The notes beneath the pieces are model-generated. The model made no database searches. It was not told the DNA's origin and saw only the letters and a list, made by a program, of their open reading frames with translations. Position numbers and translations under genes: made by a program. A DNA stretch of 64,000 nucleotides from Variovorax paradoxus_P (GTDB lineage Bacteria > Pseudomonadota > Gammaproteobacteria > Burkholderiales > Burkholderiaceae_C). Within the stretch, counting starts at the first letter, position 1. Each line of letters starts with the position of its first letter. The stretch is taken from NCBI RefSeq assembly GCF_050627025.1, contig NZ_CP192472.1; one strand, given 5' to 3'. This document shows, in pieces, positions 1 through 8,366 of this stretch.

Positions 1-366
1 CACGAGGTCATGCCCGTAGAAGATGTTGTCCCCCAGAACCAGCGCGCTGGGGTTGTTACCTACGAACTTGTCCCCGATGATGAACGCCTGCGCAAGTCCA
101 TCCGGACTCGGCTGCACCGCGTACTGCAGGTTCATGCCCCACTGGCTGCCATCGCCCAGCAGTTGCTGGAACCGCGGCGTGTCCTGCGGCGTGCTAATGA
201 TCAGGATGTCGCGCATGCCACCCAGCATCAACGTGCTGAGCGGGTAATAAATCATCGGCTTGTCATACACCGGTAGCAGCTGTTTGCTTATCGCCAGCGT
301 TGCGGGGTGCAGCCGGGTGCCCGAGCCCCCGGCGAGAATGATGCCTTTGCGTTGCGTTGTGGTCAT
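1..366 (-). CDS. rfbA: Glucose-1-phosphate thymidylyltransferase, partial (3' end outside window)
   Basis: Transfers a thymidylyl group from dTTP to glucose-1-phosphate, the first step of dTDP-L-rhamnose synthesis. The visible 122 codons start MTTTQRKGIILAGGSGTRLH, the nucleotidyltransferase signature GGxGTRL, and continue through KQLLPVYDKPMIYYPLSTLM to GDNIFYGHDL, all typical of RmlA. The start at 366 is the only in-frame ATG before the signature. The gene follows rfbD on the same strand by 27 bases, so it is the third gene of the rhamnose operon. The remaining two thirds, and probably rfbC, lie beyond the window edge. Confidence 0.95.
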   Translation of the reverse strand, partial: MTTTQRKGIILAGGSGTRLHPATLAISKQLLPVYDKPMIYYPLSTLMLGGMRDILIISTPQDTPRFQQLLGDGSQWGMNLQYAVQPSPDGLAQAFIIGDKFVGNNPSALVLGDNIFYGHDLV

Positions 367-393
367 GCGTTTCTTCTCGTGTGAATTCACTCT

Positions 394-1284
394 TCAGAGC
401 GTCTCGCGCAGCATGCGCGCAACGCCTTCCTGCCAGGGCGGCAGGCGTAGACCAAAAATGGTCTGCAGTTTGGCGGTGTCGAGGCGCGAGTTGTGTGGCC
501 GTTTCGCTGACGTCGGAAACGCGCTCGTCGGCACAGCTTCGACAGCATCGGGCCCGGCCTTGAGCTCTACGCCGGCCTGTTGCGCCATCTCGAGAACGAA
601 GCGCGCATAGCCGCACCAGGTGGTTTCGCCGCCTGCCACCGCGTGATACAGGCCCGCCTTGGAAGGGTCCTGCAAGGTGGCGCGAATCGCATGCGCGGTT
701 ATGTCCGCGAGCAGTTCGGCACCTGTCGGCGCACCGAACTGATCGTCGATGACGGTCAGCTTGTCGCGCTCCTTGGCAAGCCGCAGCATGGTCTTTGCGA
801 AGTTGCCGCCGCGCGCAGCAAACACCCAGCTTGTGCGAAAGATCAGGTGCTTGGCGCAATGCCTGGCCACCAGCTGTTCGCCTTCGAGCTTGGTGCTGCC
901 ATACACGCTGAGAGGGCCGGTGGCATCGTCTTCCTGCCAGGGCTTGCTGCCGCTGCCATCAAACACGTAGTCAGTCGAGTAATGCACCATGAGTGCGCCG
1001 ATCTGCCCGGCGGCTTCGGCTACCACGCCGGGCGAGGTGGCGTTGAGCTTGCGCGCGAACTCGGGCTCGCTCTCGGCCTTGTCGACAGCGGTGTGAGCTG
1101 CGGCATTGACGATCACGTCAGGGCGCACCTTTAGCACGGTTTCGGCAAGCTGCTCGGGCCGGCTGAAGTCGGCATTGAACTCAGTGCTGTCGAAATCGAG
1201 CGCTACCAGTTCGCCTAACGGCGCAAGACTACGCTGCAGCTCCCAGCCGACCTGCCCGCCCTTGCCCAGTAGCAGCAACTTCAT
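394..1284 (-). CDS. rfbD: dTDP-4-dehydrorhamnose reductase
   Basis: NAD(P)H-dependent reduction of dTDP-6-deoxy-L-lyxo-4-hexulose to dTDP-L-rhamnose, the last step of the pathway. The 296-residue protein opens MKLLLLGKGGQVGWEL, a Rossmann GxxGQVG motif, and has the SDR motifs HYSTDYVFDG and YGSTKLEGE (Tyr-xxx-Lys active pair). The length matches RmlD. I chose the ATG at 1284 because its first bases overlap the rfbB stop in an ATGA arrangement (1281-1284) and the protein then starts directly with the family N-terminus; a reading frame extends 35 codons upstream but has no family resemblance. Translational coupling to rfbB is likely. Confidence 0.95.
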   Translation of the reverse strand: MKLLLLGKGGQVGWELQRSLAPLGELVALDFDSTEFNADFSRPEQLAETVLKVRPDVIVNAAAHTAVDKAESEPEFARKLNATSPGVVAEAAGQIGALMVHYSTDYVFDGSGSKPWQEDDATGPLSVYGSTKLEGEQLVARHCAKHLIFRTSWVFAARGGNFAKTMLRLAKERDKLTVIDDQFGAPTGAELLADITAHAIRATLQDPSKAGLYHAVAGGETTWCGYARFVLEMAQQAGVELKAGPDAVEAVPTSAFPTSAKRPHNSRLDTAKLQTIFGLRLPPWQEGVARMLRETL

Positions 1285-2363
1285 GCCGCAGCCTTGGCCG
1301 CGGATGCGGCGTCGTATTGCTTCTCGACCCACTCGCGGTACGCGCCGCTTTGCACGTTGCGCACCCATTCGCCATTCGCCAGATACCACTCGACGGTCTT
1401 GCGGATGCCGGTGTCGAAGGTTTCAGCCGGCTTCCAGCCCAACTCGCGCTCGAGCTTGCGCGCATCGATGGCGTAGCGCCTGTCGTGGCCGGGTCGATCG
1501 GTAACGTAGCTGATCTGTTCCTTGTACGGCTTGCCGTCAGCGCGCGGTCGCAGTTCATCGAGCAGAGCGCACACTGTGTTCACGATCTCGATGTTGGGCT
1601 TCTCGTTCCACCCGCCGACGTTGTACGTCTCGCCGAGCTTGCCTGCCTCGAGCACACGGCGAATGGCGCTGCAATGGTCCTTCACGTAGAGCCAGTCGCG
1701 CACCTGCATGCCGTCGCCGTAAACGGGCAGGGGCTTGCCGGCCAGCGCGTTGACGATCATCAGCGGGATGAGCTTTTCGGGAAAGTGGAACGGCCCGTAG
1801 TTGTTGGAGCAGTTGGTGGTGACCACCGGCAGGCCATAGGTGTGGTGCCAGGCGCGTACGAGATGGTCGCTTGCGGCCTTGCTGGCCGAGTACGGGCTAT
1901 TGGGCTCGTACTTGTTCTCTTCGGTAAACGCAGGGTCGGTCTTGGAGAGCGAGCCGTAGACCTCGTCGGTCGACACGTGAAGGAAACGAAAGGCGGACTT
2001 TTGCTCGGCCGGTAGTGCGCTCCAGTGGCCGCGCACCGATTCGAGCAGGCGAAAGGTGCCGAGCACATTGGTCTGCACGAAGTCTTCGGGGCCGTGAATG
2101 GAGCGATCAACGTGCGATTCCGCGGCAAAGTTCACGATGGCACGCGGCTTGTGCTCGGCCAGGAGGCGATCGACCAAGGCGCTGTCGCCAATGTCGCCCT
2201 GCACGAAGATGTGCTGCGGATTGCCCTTGAGCGACGCGAGCGTCTCGAGGTTGCCCGCGTAGGTCAGCTTGTCGAGGTTGACGACGGGCTCATCGCTCTG
2301 CGCGATCCAGTCGAGTACGAAATTGGCGCCAATGAAGCCTGCGCCGCCGGTTACCAGGATCAT
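1281..2363 (-). CDS. rfbB: dTDP-glucose 4,6-dehydratase
   Basis: Converts dTDP-glucose to dTDP-4-keto-6-deoxyglucose with bound NAD. The 360-residue protein begins MILVTGGAGFIGANFVLDW (GxxGxxG Rossmann site) and carries HVSTDEVYGSL, the YSASKAASDH active-site Tyr-Lys pair and TNCSNNYGP, all diagnostic of RmlB. It is the first gene of the minus-strand order rfbB-rfbD-rfbA seen in O-antigen and capsule loci. Its promoter should lie in the gap above 2363, which it shares with the divergent riboswitch/dadA unit. Confidence 0.96.
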   Translation of the reverse strand: MILVTGGAGFIGANFVLDWIAQSDEPVVNLDKLTYAGNLETLASLKGNPQHIFVQGDIGDSALVDRLLAEHKPRAIVNFAAESHVDRSIHGPEDFVQTNVLGTFRLLESVRGHWSALPAEQKSAFRFLHVSTDEVYGSLSKTDPAFTEENKYEPNSPYSASKAASDHLVRAWHHTYGLPVVTTNCSNNYGPFHFPEKLIPLMIVNALAGKPLPVYGDGMQVRDWLYVKDHCSAIRRVLEAGKLGETYNVGGWNEKPNIEIVNTVCALLDELRPRADGKPYKEQISYVTDRPGHDRRYAIDARKLERELGWKPAETFDTGIRKTVEWYLANGEWVRNVQSGAYREWVEKQYDAASAAKAAA

Positions 2364-2484
2364 GGAGTCCCCTGTTGTTGTCGAACGATCGCCCTCTGGC
2401 GAATGAAGGGGCGATTATCCCATTGGCCCTCCAGCCGGCCAGCGCACGGGTTGGCTTGGCGGCGAGCCCCGCCTACAATCGCCC

Positions 2485-2705
2485 CACTGCAGGAGAGCGG
2501 GCAACCCCGGTTGCCCTACCGAAGGCGCAAACTCCCATAAACGCTCAGGTCGGCCCGACGAAGTTCTCGAAATTTCGGCAAGGGGCCTGTACTGCACCAA
2601 CTGACACGCCGTCTGGAGAGCCATCACTTCGCGTGATGCACCGAAGGAGCAAACCCGTTGCGGGCGCAGCGGGTGAATCTCTCAGGTACCGAGGACAGGG
2701 GGAGC
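2485..2705 (+). ncRNA. Tandem glycine riboswitch (gcvT element)
   Basis: Two copies of the glycine aptamer core are visible. The first has GGAGAG (2492-2497), ACCGAAGGCGCAAAC across 2518-2532 and ACGCTCAGGT (2541-2550). The second has TGGAGAG (2614-2620), CACCGAAGGAGCAAACC (2639-2655) and ATCTCTCAGGTACCGAGGACAGGGGGA (about 2677-2703). GGAGAG / CCGAAGGnGCAA / CUCUCAGG are the conserved blocks of Rfam-type glycine riboswitches. It is followed by the dadA-like gene at 2800 and not by gcvTHP. The region 2705-2799 also holds two small inverted repeats that could form the expression platform. Confidence 0.9.
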
Positions 2706-2734
2706 GGCAACTTGGACGGCGGTCGTCCGGTTGC

Positions 2735-2755
2735 TTGCTATTTATTCAATAGCAA
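2735..2755. repeat. Short hairpin TTGCTAT-N7-ATAGCAA
   Basis: A perfect 7-base inverted repeat, TTGCTAT (2735-2741) and ATAGCAA (2749-2755), sits 30 bases after the riboswitch core and 44 bases before the start codon. A second imperfect repeat follows at about 2767-2784 (GGTTCAAGC / GCTTCAACC). Either could be part of the riboswitch expression platform. Alternatively the first could be one of the small ATAGC-type hairpin repeats that I recall as common between genes in Comamonadaceae; that recollection is not verified. Confidence 0.5.
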
Positions 2756-2799
2756 ACCTCGCCCGCGGTTCAAGCGCTTCAACCTCAAAGGTACTTGAA

Positions 2800-4140
2800 A
2801 TGCGCGTGATCGTTCTTGGCGCCGGCTTGCTCGGTGTTACCTCGGCTTACTACCTCCAGCAACTCGGCCACGAAGTGACCGTCGTCGACCGGCAGGCCAC
2901 CCCCGCCGCCGAAACCAGTTTTGCCAACGGCGGGCAGATCTCCGTCAGCCATGCCGAACCCTGGGCAAATCCGAGCGCACCGCTCAAGGTGCTGCAGTGG
3001 CTGGGCAAGGAAGACGCCCCGCTGCTCTTTCGCATTCGCGCGGACATGCGCCAATGGCTCTGGGGCTTGCAGTTCCTGCGCGAATGCACCCCCGGCCGCA
3101 CGAAGCACAACATCGAGCAGATCGTGCGCCTGGGCACCTACAGCCGCGAAGTGCTGCAGCAACTGCGTCGCGACACCGGCATTGCGTACGACCAGCGCAC
3201 GCAAGGCATCCTGCACTTCTATACGACGCAGAAGGAATTCGACAGCGCCCTGGAGCCTGCCGAGCAGATGCGCGCGCTCGGCTGCGAGCGGCAGGTCATC
3301 TCCGCGGACGAGGCGGTGAAGATCGAGCCCGCCCTTGCCCACATCCGTCCACAACTGGCCGGCGCCACTTACACGGCAGAAGACGAATCCGGCGACGCCA
3401 ATCTCTTCGCACGCGAAATGGCACGCCTTGCGACAGCAGCCGGCGTGAAGTTCCTCATGAGCCACACGGTGACTGCGTTGCGCGAAGCTGGCGGCAGCAT
3501 CGACCACGTGGAGGCCACCGACAACGAAGGCCGCTTCCAACGCATTCGCGGCGATGCCTTCGTGCTTGCAATGGGTTCGTTGAGCCCCCTGTATGCCGCA
3601 CCGCTGGGTATTCGCCTGCCGATCTATCCGGCCAAAGGCTATTCGGTTACGCTGCCTGTCAAAGACGCCACCAAGGCGCACCAGGTTTCGCTGACCGACG
3701 ACGAGTTCAAGCTCGTGTTCTCGCGCTATACGTCGGAGTCGGGTGACCGCCTGCGCATTGCCGGCACAGCCGAGCTCAATGGCTACGATCGCGACTTGAA
3801 CCGCGTGCGATGCGAAGCGATCGTCCGGCGCGTTGAGCAACTCTTTCCCGGGGCAGGCGACACAACGCAGGCGCAATTCTGGACCGGCCTGCGGCCCGCG
3901 ACGCCGAGCAACGTGCCATTGATCGGCAAGACGAAGCTGCCGAACCTGTACCTGAACACCGGACACGGCACGCTTGGCTGGACGCATGCGTGCGGGTCGG
4001 GAAAGTCGGTGGCGCGGATCGTGAGCGGGCTGGCGCCCGAGGTCGATTTCGCGTTTGCCGGCATGCCTGCGACAGCCCCGCGCATGCTGCAGCCGGCCTG
4101 TTTGGTCCGCCGGCGCGACGGGATCAGTCGTTGCCGGTAA
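2800..4140 (+). CDS. dadA: D-amino acid dehydrogenase small-subunit-like FAD oxidoreductase
   Basis: Flavoprotein expected to oxidise D-amino acids (or glycine/sarcosine-like substrates) to 2-oxo acids and pass electrons to the membrane quinone pool. The 446 residues begin MRVIVLGAGLLGVTSAYYL, an FAD-binding GxGxxG site, followed by the DadA-type segment NGGQISVSHAEPWANP; near the end are GLRPATPSNVPLIG and HGTLGWTHACGSGK. The ATG at 2800 fits a Shine-Dalgarno AAAGG at 2787-2791 and the family N-terminus. The C-terminal tail after residue 415 is longer than usual and runs 17 bases into the convergent FIST gene. A glycine riboswitch upstream suggests glycine-responsive expression. Confidence 0.85.
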   Translation: MRVIVLGAGLLGVTSAYYLQQLGHEVTVVDRQATPAAETSFANGGQISVSHAEPWANPSAPLKVLQWLGKEDAPLLFRIRADMRQWLWGLQFLRECTPGRTKHNIEQIVRLGTYSREVLQQLRRDTGIAYDQRTQGILHFYTTQKEFDSALEPAEQMRALGCERQVISADEAVKIEPALAHIRPQLAGATYTAEDESGDANLFAREMARLATAAGVKFLMSHTVTALREAGGSIDHVEATDNEGRFQRIRGDAFVLAMGSLSPLYAAPLGIRLPIYPAKGYSVTLPVKDATKAHQVSLTDDEFKLVFSRYTSESGDRLRIAGTAELNGYDRDLNRVRCEAIVRRVEQLFPGAGDTTQAQFWTGLRPATPSNVPLIGKTKLPNLYLNTGHGTLGWTHACGSGKSVARIVSGLAPEVDFAFAGMPATAPRMLQPACLVRRRDGISRCR

Positions 4141-5404
4141 ACACCGTCAAAACACCCGTATACCCATACAGGTGATGCCGCGCAATTTCGCCCGCAGCAA
4201 AGAACCCCACCAGCGGCACGTCACCCAGCGCATGCCGCACGATCTGCAGTTCGGCACCTGGTGCGCCGAAGTGCGCCCCGCCGCGCCCCGAGCAACTCAC
4301 GTACACGGCGCCGGCAATGCGGCGCGCCGGGTGCGGCGCTGCTTCGGCCTCGCCGGCCGCCACGGCACGCGCGGTGGCCAGCGTCTGCTCTTCGGGCTCA
4401 AGCTCTTCGCGGATTTCCGCGCAGATGCGCATCAGGTCGGCACGCGCGGCCTGTGCATTGCGGCGGCAGAAGGTCAGGCGCATGCCGGCCTCTGCCACGT
4501 CGGCAATGGCGATGCCGCGGCGTGTCGGGTCCAGTCCGATGATGTGGCGCACCAGCACGTCCGCGCCAAGGTCGCCGGTGCGGCGAATTCCGTCGCTGCC
4601 CGCATCGGCCAAGCCCACCAGGGTGGCGCGCACCGCGTCGATGGCTTCCTGCGGGCGCTCCAGCGACACCTGCAGGTCGGCCAGCAGCACGTCGAGCGCG
4701 GGTTCGCCGTCGAGCTTGAGCAACAGGTTGCCGTCGGCTTCGGTGATCTCGCGTTCGCGTCCGGCGCCGGAGCGCAGGGGCTGGCAGCCTTGCGTGACGC
4801 GCGACACCAGCCGCACGCCTTCGCCGAACACCACGCCCGACAAGCCACCCGAGAACACACCGCCCGCCGCGCCGTGCCCGCGGATGTTGCCATTGCCACC
4901 CACCGCAAACTGCAGCGCGCCCGCACGGCCCGACGAGAGCCCACCGAACAGATAGCCCGTGTCGGTGCGGCCCGCCATCTCGCCGATCAGCTCAGGCAGG
5001 TCAGGAGTAGCCGGGTCCGCATGCACCAGCGCCGTATGAGCCTCGAAGCCACTCATCTCCGAGTTGCCCAGCGGCGCAACGCCGGAGAACACGCGGTATT
5101 GATCGCTTGGCAACGCGCAGAGCATCAGGCTCAGGCCAGGCTCGTCGAAGTACTCGGCGTTGTTGGCCGCAACGCCGATGCCCACCGTGCCCGACCAGTC
5201 GGTAACCTCCGGAAGCTCGGCGCTCAGGTGGTCGAGGATGTCTTGCGCATCCGACGCGTAGTGATCGGTGATGTAGAGCAGGCCGAGGGTCGGTGCCGAG
5301 GCGTAGTCGGGCAGCGCCATCTGGGCGCGCAACTGAGCCAGCACGAGGCCGGCCGCCATGCGCCATTGCGGGTGGGTGGCGTGACCGGAGGGAAACAACT
5401 TCAT
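4124..5404 (-). CDS. FIST-domain sensor protein
   Basis: Cytosolic protein of about 426 residues with the FIST_N / FIST_C layout (F-box and intracellular signal transduction family, thought to bind small ligands such as amino acids). Visible family features are the N-terminal GLLYITDHYASDAQDILDHL, the WSGTVGIGVAANNAEYFDEPGLSLML segment, the glycine-rich FGGLSSGRAG region and the C-terminal SCSGRGGAHFGAPGAE. I started at ATG 5404 because the family homology begins there; an open frame continues 81 codons upstream but overlaps phaM in another frame. It follows phaM by 47 bases on the same strand, so the two may be co-transcribed. The ligand is unknown. Confidence 0.75.
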   Translation of the reverse strand: MKLFPSGHATHPQWRMAAGLVLAQLRAQMALPDYASAPTLGLLYITDHYASDAQDILDHLSAELPEVTDWSGTVGIGVAANNAEYFDEPGLSLMLCALPSDQYRVFSGVAPLGNSEMSGFEAHTALVHADPATPDLPELIGEMAGRTDTGYLFGGLSSGRAGALQFAVGGNGNIRGHGAAGGVFSGGLSGVVFGEGVRLVSRVTQGCQPLRSGAGREREITEADGNLLLKLDGEPALDVLLADLQVSLERPQEAIDAVRATLVGLADAGSDGIRRTGDLGADVLVRHIIGLDPTRRGIAIADVAEAGMRLTFCRRNAQAARADLMRICAEIREELEPEEQTLATARAVAAGEAEAAPHPARRIAGAVYVSCSGRGGAHFGAPGAELQIVRHALGDVPLVGFFAAGEIARHHLYGYTGVLTVFTGND

Positions 5405-5451
5405 GATGCGTGCCGACCCGTTCTCTTCAAGATGTGTGTGTACGTATGACG

Positions 5452-6150
5452 TCAGCGCCGGCCGGTCGTTCGCTTTCGCGCGGCCGTCGGCGCCTTCTTT
5501 TTGGCAGCGGTTGCTGTTGTCGCTTTCCTGGCCGCCGGCTTTGAAGCCGCGGGAGCAGCGGGTGGTGCGGGCACCTTGAGCTGCGCCGCGTCGTGCAGCG
5601 CCGAGGTGGCGATCTGCTGAAATTGCTCGGTGAGGGAGCCCCACCATTGCATGGGATCGACCACGCCGCTGTCGCCACCCGATGCGGCAGTTGCCGAGCC
5701 GGGCTTGCTGCGCGCTTTTTTGGCAGGCGCCGGCGCTTCTACTTCCGCCTCGGCTTCAGGTTCGGGCTCGGCCTGCGCGGCACCAACCGGCGCGGCCGCA
5801 GGTGCTGCCGCAGCCGTCTGCTTGGTGAAAGCGCTTGCGATATCTTCCATGCGCACGTTCATGCCGCGCAACGTCGAAAGTGTCATCTTCTGCACCTCCA
5901 GCGCCTGGATGGTGGCCTTGAGCGCATGGCCGTTCTGCTCCAGCCAGTACTGCACGGTCTTGAGCTCCTGGATGCGCTTGTCGACCTCTTCCACACTGAG
6001 CGTGGGCGCAACCCAACTCGCAAGGCTCGGCAAACCCGGCACCGCACTCGTGGCAGCCCCCGCTCCAGCGGCACCGCCTGCGAGGTTCTTCAGAAAGTCG
6101 AATCCGGGGACAAACTGGCTGAAGTCGAAAGGCTGGCTGGCGTTGCTCAT
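5452..6150 (-). CDS. phaM: PhaM-like PHA granule-associated protein
   Basis: Probable activator of PHA synthase that also tethers polyhydroxyalkanoate granules to the nucleoid. The 232-residue protein contains the PhaM N-terminal block (FDFLKNLAGG, APTLSVEEVDKRIQELKTVQYWLEQN, about residues 18-85), a low-complexity Ala/Pro/Glu linker, PMQWWGSLTEQFQQIA, and a strongly basic C-terminus rich in AAKKKAP-type repeats that resembles a histone-like DNA-binding tail. Start ATG at 6150 follows a good GGAGA site. Together these imply that the host stores PHA. Confidence 0.85.
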   Translation of the reverse strand: MSNASQPFDFSQFVPGFDFLKNLAGGAAGAGAATSAVPGLPSLASWVAPTLSVEEVDKRIQELKTVQYWLEQNGHALKATIQALEVQKMTLSTLRGMNVRMEDIASAFTKQTAAAAPAAAPVGAAQAEPEPEAEAEVEAPAPAKKARSKPGSATAASGGDSGVVDPMQWWGSLTEQFQQIATSALHDAAQLKVPAPPAAPAASKPAARKATTATAAKKKAPTAARKRTTGRR

Positions 6151-6247
6151 GCAGGAGTCTCCGGGTTGGGTTTTCTTGTGATGCCAGCTTACTCCAAGGC
6201 ATCGCCTTTTGGGCTTGCGCCCCTTCCCGTTCAGCTGTCAAGAGCGC

Positions 6248-7663
6248 TCAGAGCTCCGCACGGACCTTGCTGAACACCTTCCAGAAAGCGGCGTCCTGCG
6301 AAGTTGCGAAGTTGATGCGCATCATCGTGCTCGGCGGCCTTCGCGCATGAAAGAGCGAGCCCGGCGCGAGCAGGTAGCCCTGGTCGAGCATGCGCTGCGT
6401 GAGTGCATCGGTGTCCACACCGGTATCGACCCAGCCGAACAGGCCCGCAGGCTCCGAGGCGAAGCTGCAGCCGTGCGCCATGGCCAGCTTGACGGCACGG
6501 CTGCGTGCACCGTCGAGCCGGATGCGTATGCGATCGGCATGCCGGCGCAATTGCCCCTGGTCGATGCACCACGAGAGCGCCCGCTCGAAAAGCGTGGGGG
6601 TGGTCAGGGTGGCCAGCAGCTTGGTTTCGAGCAACCGCTCCTTCAACTCAGGGGACGCGGCCAAAAAGCCGATGCGCCAGTTGGGCGCCAGGATCTTCGC
6701 GAAGCCGCTCACGTAGATGGTGCGCTGCAGGCCGTCGAGCGCACTCAGCCGCGTGGCGTGCTCGGGCGCAAGGTGGCTGTAGGTGTCGTCTTCGACAATG
6801 TGAAAGTCGTGTTCGTTGGCCAGCTTGAGCACACGGTGCGCACTGCCCGGAGTCAGGCTGTAGCCCGTCGGGTTGTGCAGCACGCTCACGCTCACGAACA
6901 GCTTGGGGCTGTGCAGCGCGCAGTACTGCGCCATCACTTCCAGGTCGGGGCCGTCGGCGCGGCGCGGCACCGGCAGGATGCGCATGCCCAGTGCCTCGAG
7001 CCGCGCGAACTCGAGCGCCCAGCCCGGCTCTTCCACCATGACCGGATCGCCCGCACGCAGCAGCGTGCGGCTCACGATGTCCAGCGCGTGCGTTGCGCCG
7101 ACTGTCGTCACGATCTGGTCGGGCGCGGCCGGCACGTTGATGCCCACGAGCTTGTTCGACAGGCTGCGGCGCAACGCGGCGTCGCCGGAAGGTTCACCGT
7201 ACTGGAGCGACAACTCCTGCAGCGCGGCTGTATTGGTCATGCGGCGCACCGCCGTCGGCATGAAGGTCGAAGACATCCAGTCCGGCGGAAACACGCCCAT
7301 GCCGGGCTGCGGCTTGTCGCTCGGCCTGTGGAACATGCTGCGGATGAGCGAACTCGCGTCGGCCGGTACACGCGACGCCATCATCTGCGCGACCATGGGC
7401 GCCGCATTGGCCGGACGCCCCTCCGGCGGGGGCGCCGCATCGCGCACGTAGAAACCCCGCTGCCGGCGCGCCTCGACCAGGCCCTGCGCCAGCAACTGGT
7501 CATAAGCCGCTACCACCGTGTACGGGCTCACACCCTGCTGGCGGGCGCATTCGCGCACCGAGGGCAGGCGCGCGCCGGGCGGCAACAGCCGCGTGCGGAT
7601 GCGCTCTGCCAGGCGGTCGGCCAATTGCCCTGTGAGCGACTGGGTGGAGGTTCGTGTCAGCAT
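6248..7663 (-). CDS. MocR/GntR-family PLP-dependent transcriptional regulator
   Basis: Two-domain regulator of 471 residues. Residues 1-75 form a GntR winged helix (RTRLLPPGARLPSVRECARQQGVSPYTVVAAYDQL). About 110-470 form an aminotransferase-fold effector domain with the PLP lysine in VSGFAKILAPNWRIGF and the motif VSVLHNPTG. MocR proteins sense PLP or amino-compound adducts and usually control a divergent neighbour. Here the divergent neighbour is a LysE exporter at the head of a ten-gene operon, and the 103-base gap holds a perfect 9-base inverted repeat. The ATG at 7663 gives the normal wHTH N-terminus; the frame remains open further upstream across the gap. Confidence 0.9.
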   Translation of the reverse strand: MLTRTSTQSLTGQLADRLAERIRTRLLPPGARLPSVRECARQQGVSPYTVVAAYDQLLAQGLVEARRQRGFYVRDAAPPPEGRPANAAPMVAQMMASRVPADASSLIRSMFHRPSDKPQPGMGVFPPDWMSSTFMPTAVRRMTNTAALQELSLQYGEPSGDAALRRSLSNKLVGINVPAAPDQIVTTVGATHALDIVSRTLLRAGDPVMVEEPGWALEFARLEALGMRILPVPRRADGPDLEVMAQYCALHSPKLFVSVSVLHNPTGYSLTPGSAHRVLKLANEHDFHIVEDDTYSHLAPEHATRLSALDGLQRTIYVSGFAKILAPNWRIGFLAASPELKERLLETKLLATLTTPTLFERALSWCIDQGQLRRHADRIRIRLDGARSRAVKLAMAHGCSFASEPAGLFGWVDTGVDTDALTQRMLDQGYLLAPGSLFHARRPPSTMMRINFATSQDAAFWKVFSKVRAEL

Positions 7664-7693
7664 CGGCGTTGCGCTTCTGTGTCGAGTGGCAGA

Positions 7694-7743
7694 CCAATAC
7701 AGATTTCGAATATGTTCGATCAACTGTATTGGAACTGTAATGG
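7694..7743. promoter_or_regulatory. Probable MocR operator in the divergent promoter
   Basis: CCAATACAG (7694-7702) and CTGTATTGG (7724-7732) form a perfect inverted repeat separated by 21 bases. A third, near-identical half site CTGTAATGG (7735-7743) repeats the second with an 11-base period, about one helical turn. Mixed inverted and direct half sites spaced by helical turns are typical of GntR/MocR operators such as those described for GabR and PdxR. The position between the MocR gene and the LysE gene supports control of both. Confidence 0.7.
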
Positions 7744-7766
7744 TCGCGAAGTTTAGAGTGTATGGA

Positions 7767-8366
7767 ATGAACTGGCAAGAATTCACCGCGCTGCTGGTGC
7801 TGGCCACGGCGATGAGCTTCTCGCCCGGGCCCAACACCACGCTCTCCACCGCCCTGGCCGCAAATGGCGGCCTGCCGCGCGCCATGCGTTTTGTCGTGGC
7901 GGTGCCCGTGGGCTGGACGCTGCTGCTCGTGCTGTGCACGGCGGGTATCGGTGCGCTGGTGGTGGCAGTGCCGCCGCTGCGCCTGGCCATCAAGGCGCTC
8001 GGCGTGGGCTACCTGCTGTGGCTCGCCTACAAGCTGAGCGGCAGCGGAACGCTCGGCCGCGCGGACGGCGCCAACCTCGATATCGGCTTCGGACAGGGCG
8101 TGATGCTGCAGTTCGTCAACATCAAGGCCTGGCTGCTCGCCCTCACGCTGGTTGCCGGGTGGATTGCGGGGCAGCCCGACCAGCTGGGCCGGTTCGCCAT
8201 CGTCGCGCCGGTAGTGCTGGTCTACGCCTTCATCAGCAACTTCACTTACGCGCTGGTCGGCGCGCTGCTGCGCGAATGGCTGTCCAAAGGCAAGCGCCTG
8301 CTGTGGTTCAACCGCGCGATGGGGCTGGTGCTGGTGCTCACGGCCTGGTGGATGCTCAGCGTATGA
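7767..8366 (+). CDS. LysE-family amino acid exporter (first of three)
   Basis: Inner-membrane translocator of 199 residues that probably exports an amino acid or related metabolite. It has the LysE/RhtB signature SFSPGPNTTLSTALAANGG near residue 20 and about six hydrophobic segments. I chose ATG 7767; another in-frame ATG nine codons earlier (7740) falls inside the putative operator and is less likely. The stop overlaps the next start by ATGA. First gene of the plus-strand operon that runs to 15830. Confidence 0.85.
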   Translation: MNWQEFTALLVLATAMSFSPGPNTTLSTALAANGGLPRAMRFVVAVPVGWTLLLVLCTAGIGALVVAVPPLRLAIKALGVGYLLWLAYKLSGSGTLGRADGANLDIGFGQGVMLQFVNIKAWLLALTLVAGWIAGQPDQLGRFAIVAPVVLVYAFISNFTYALVGALLREWLSKGKRLLWFNRAMGLVLVLTAWWMLSV

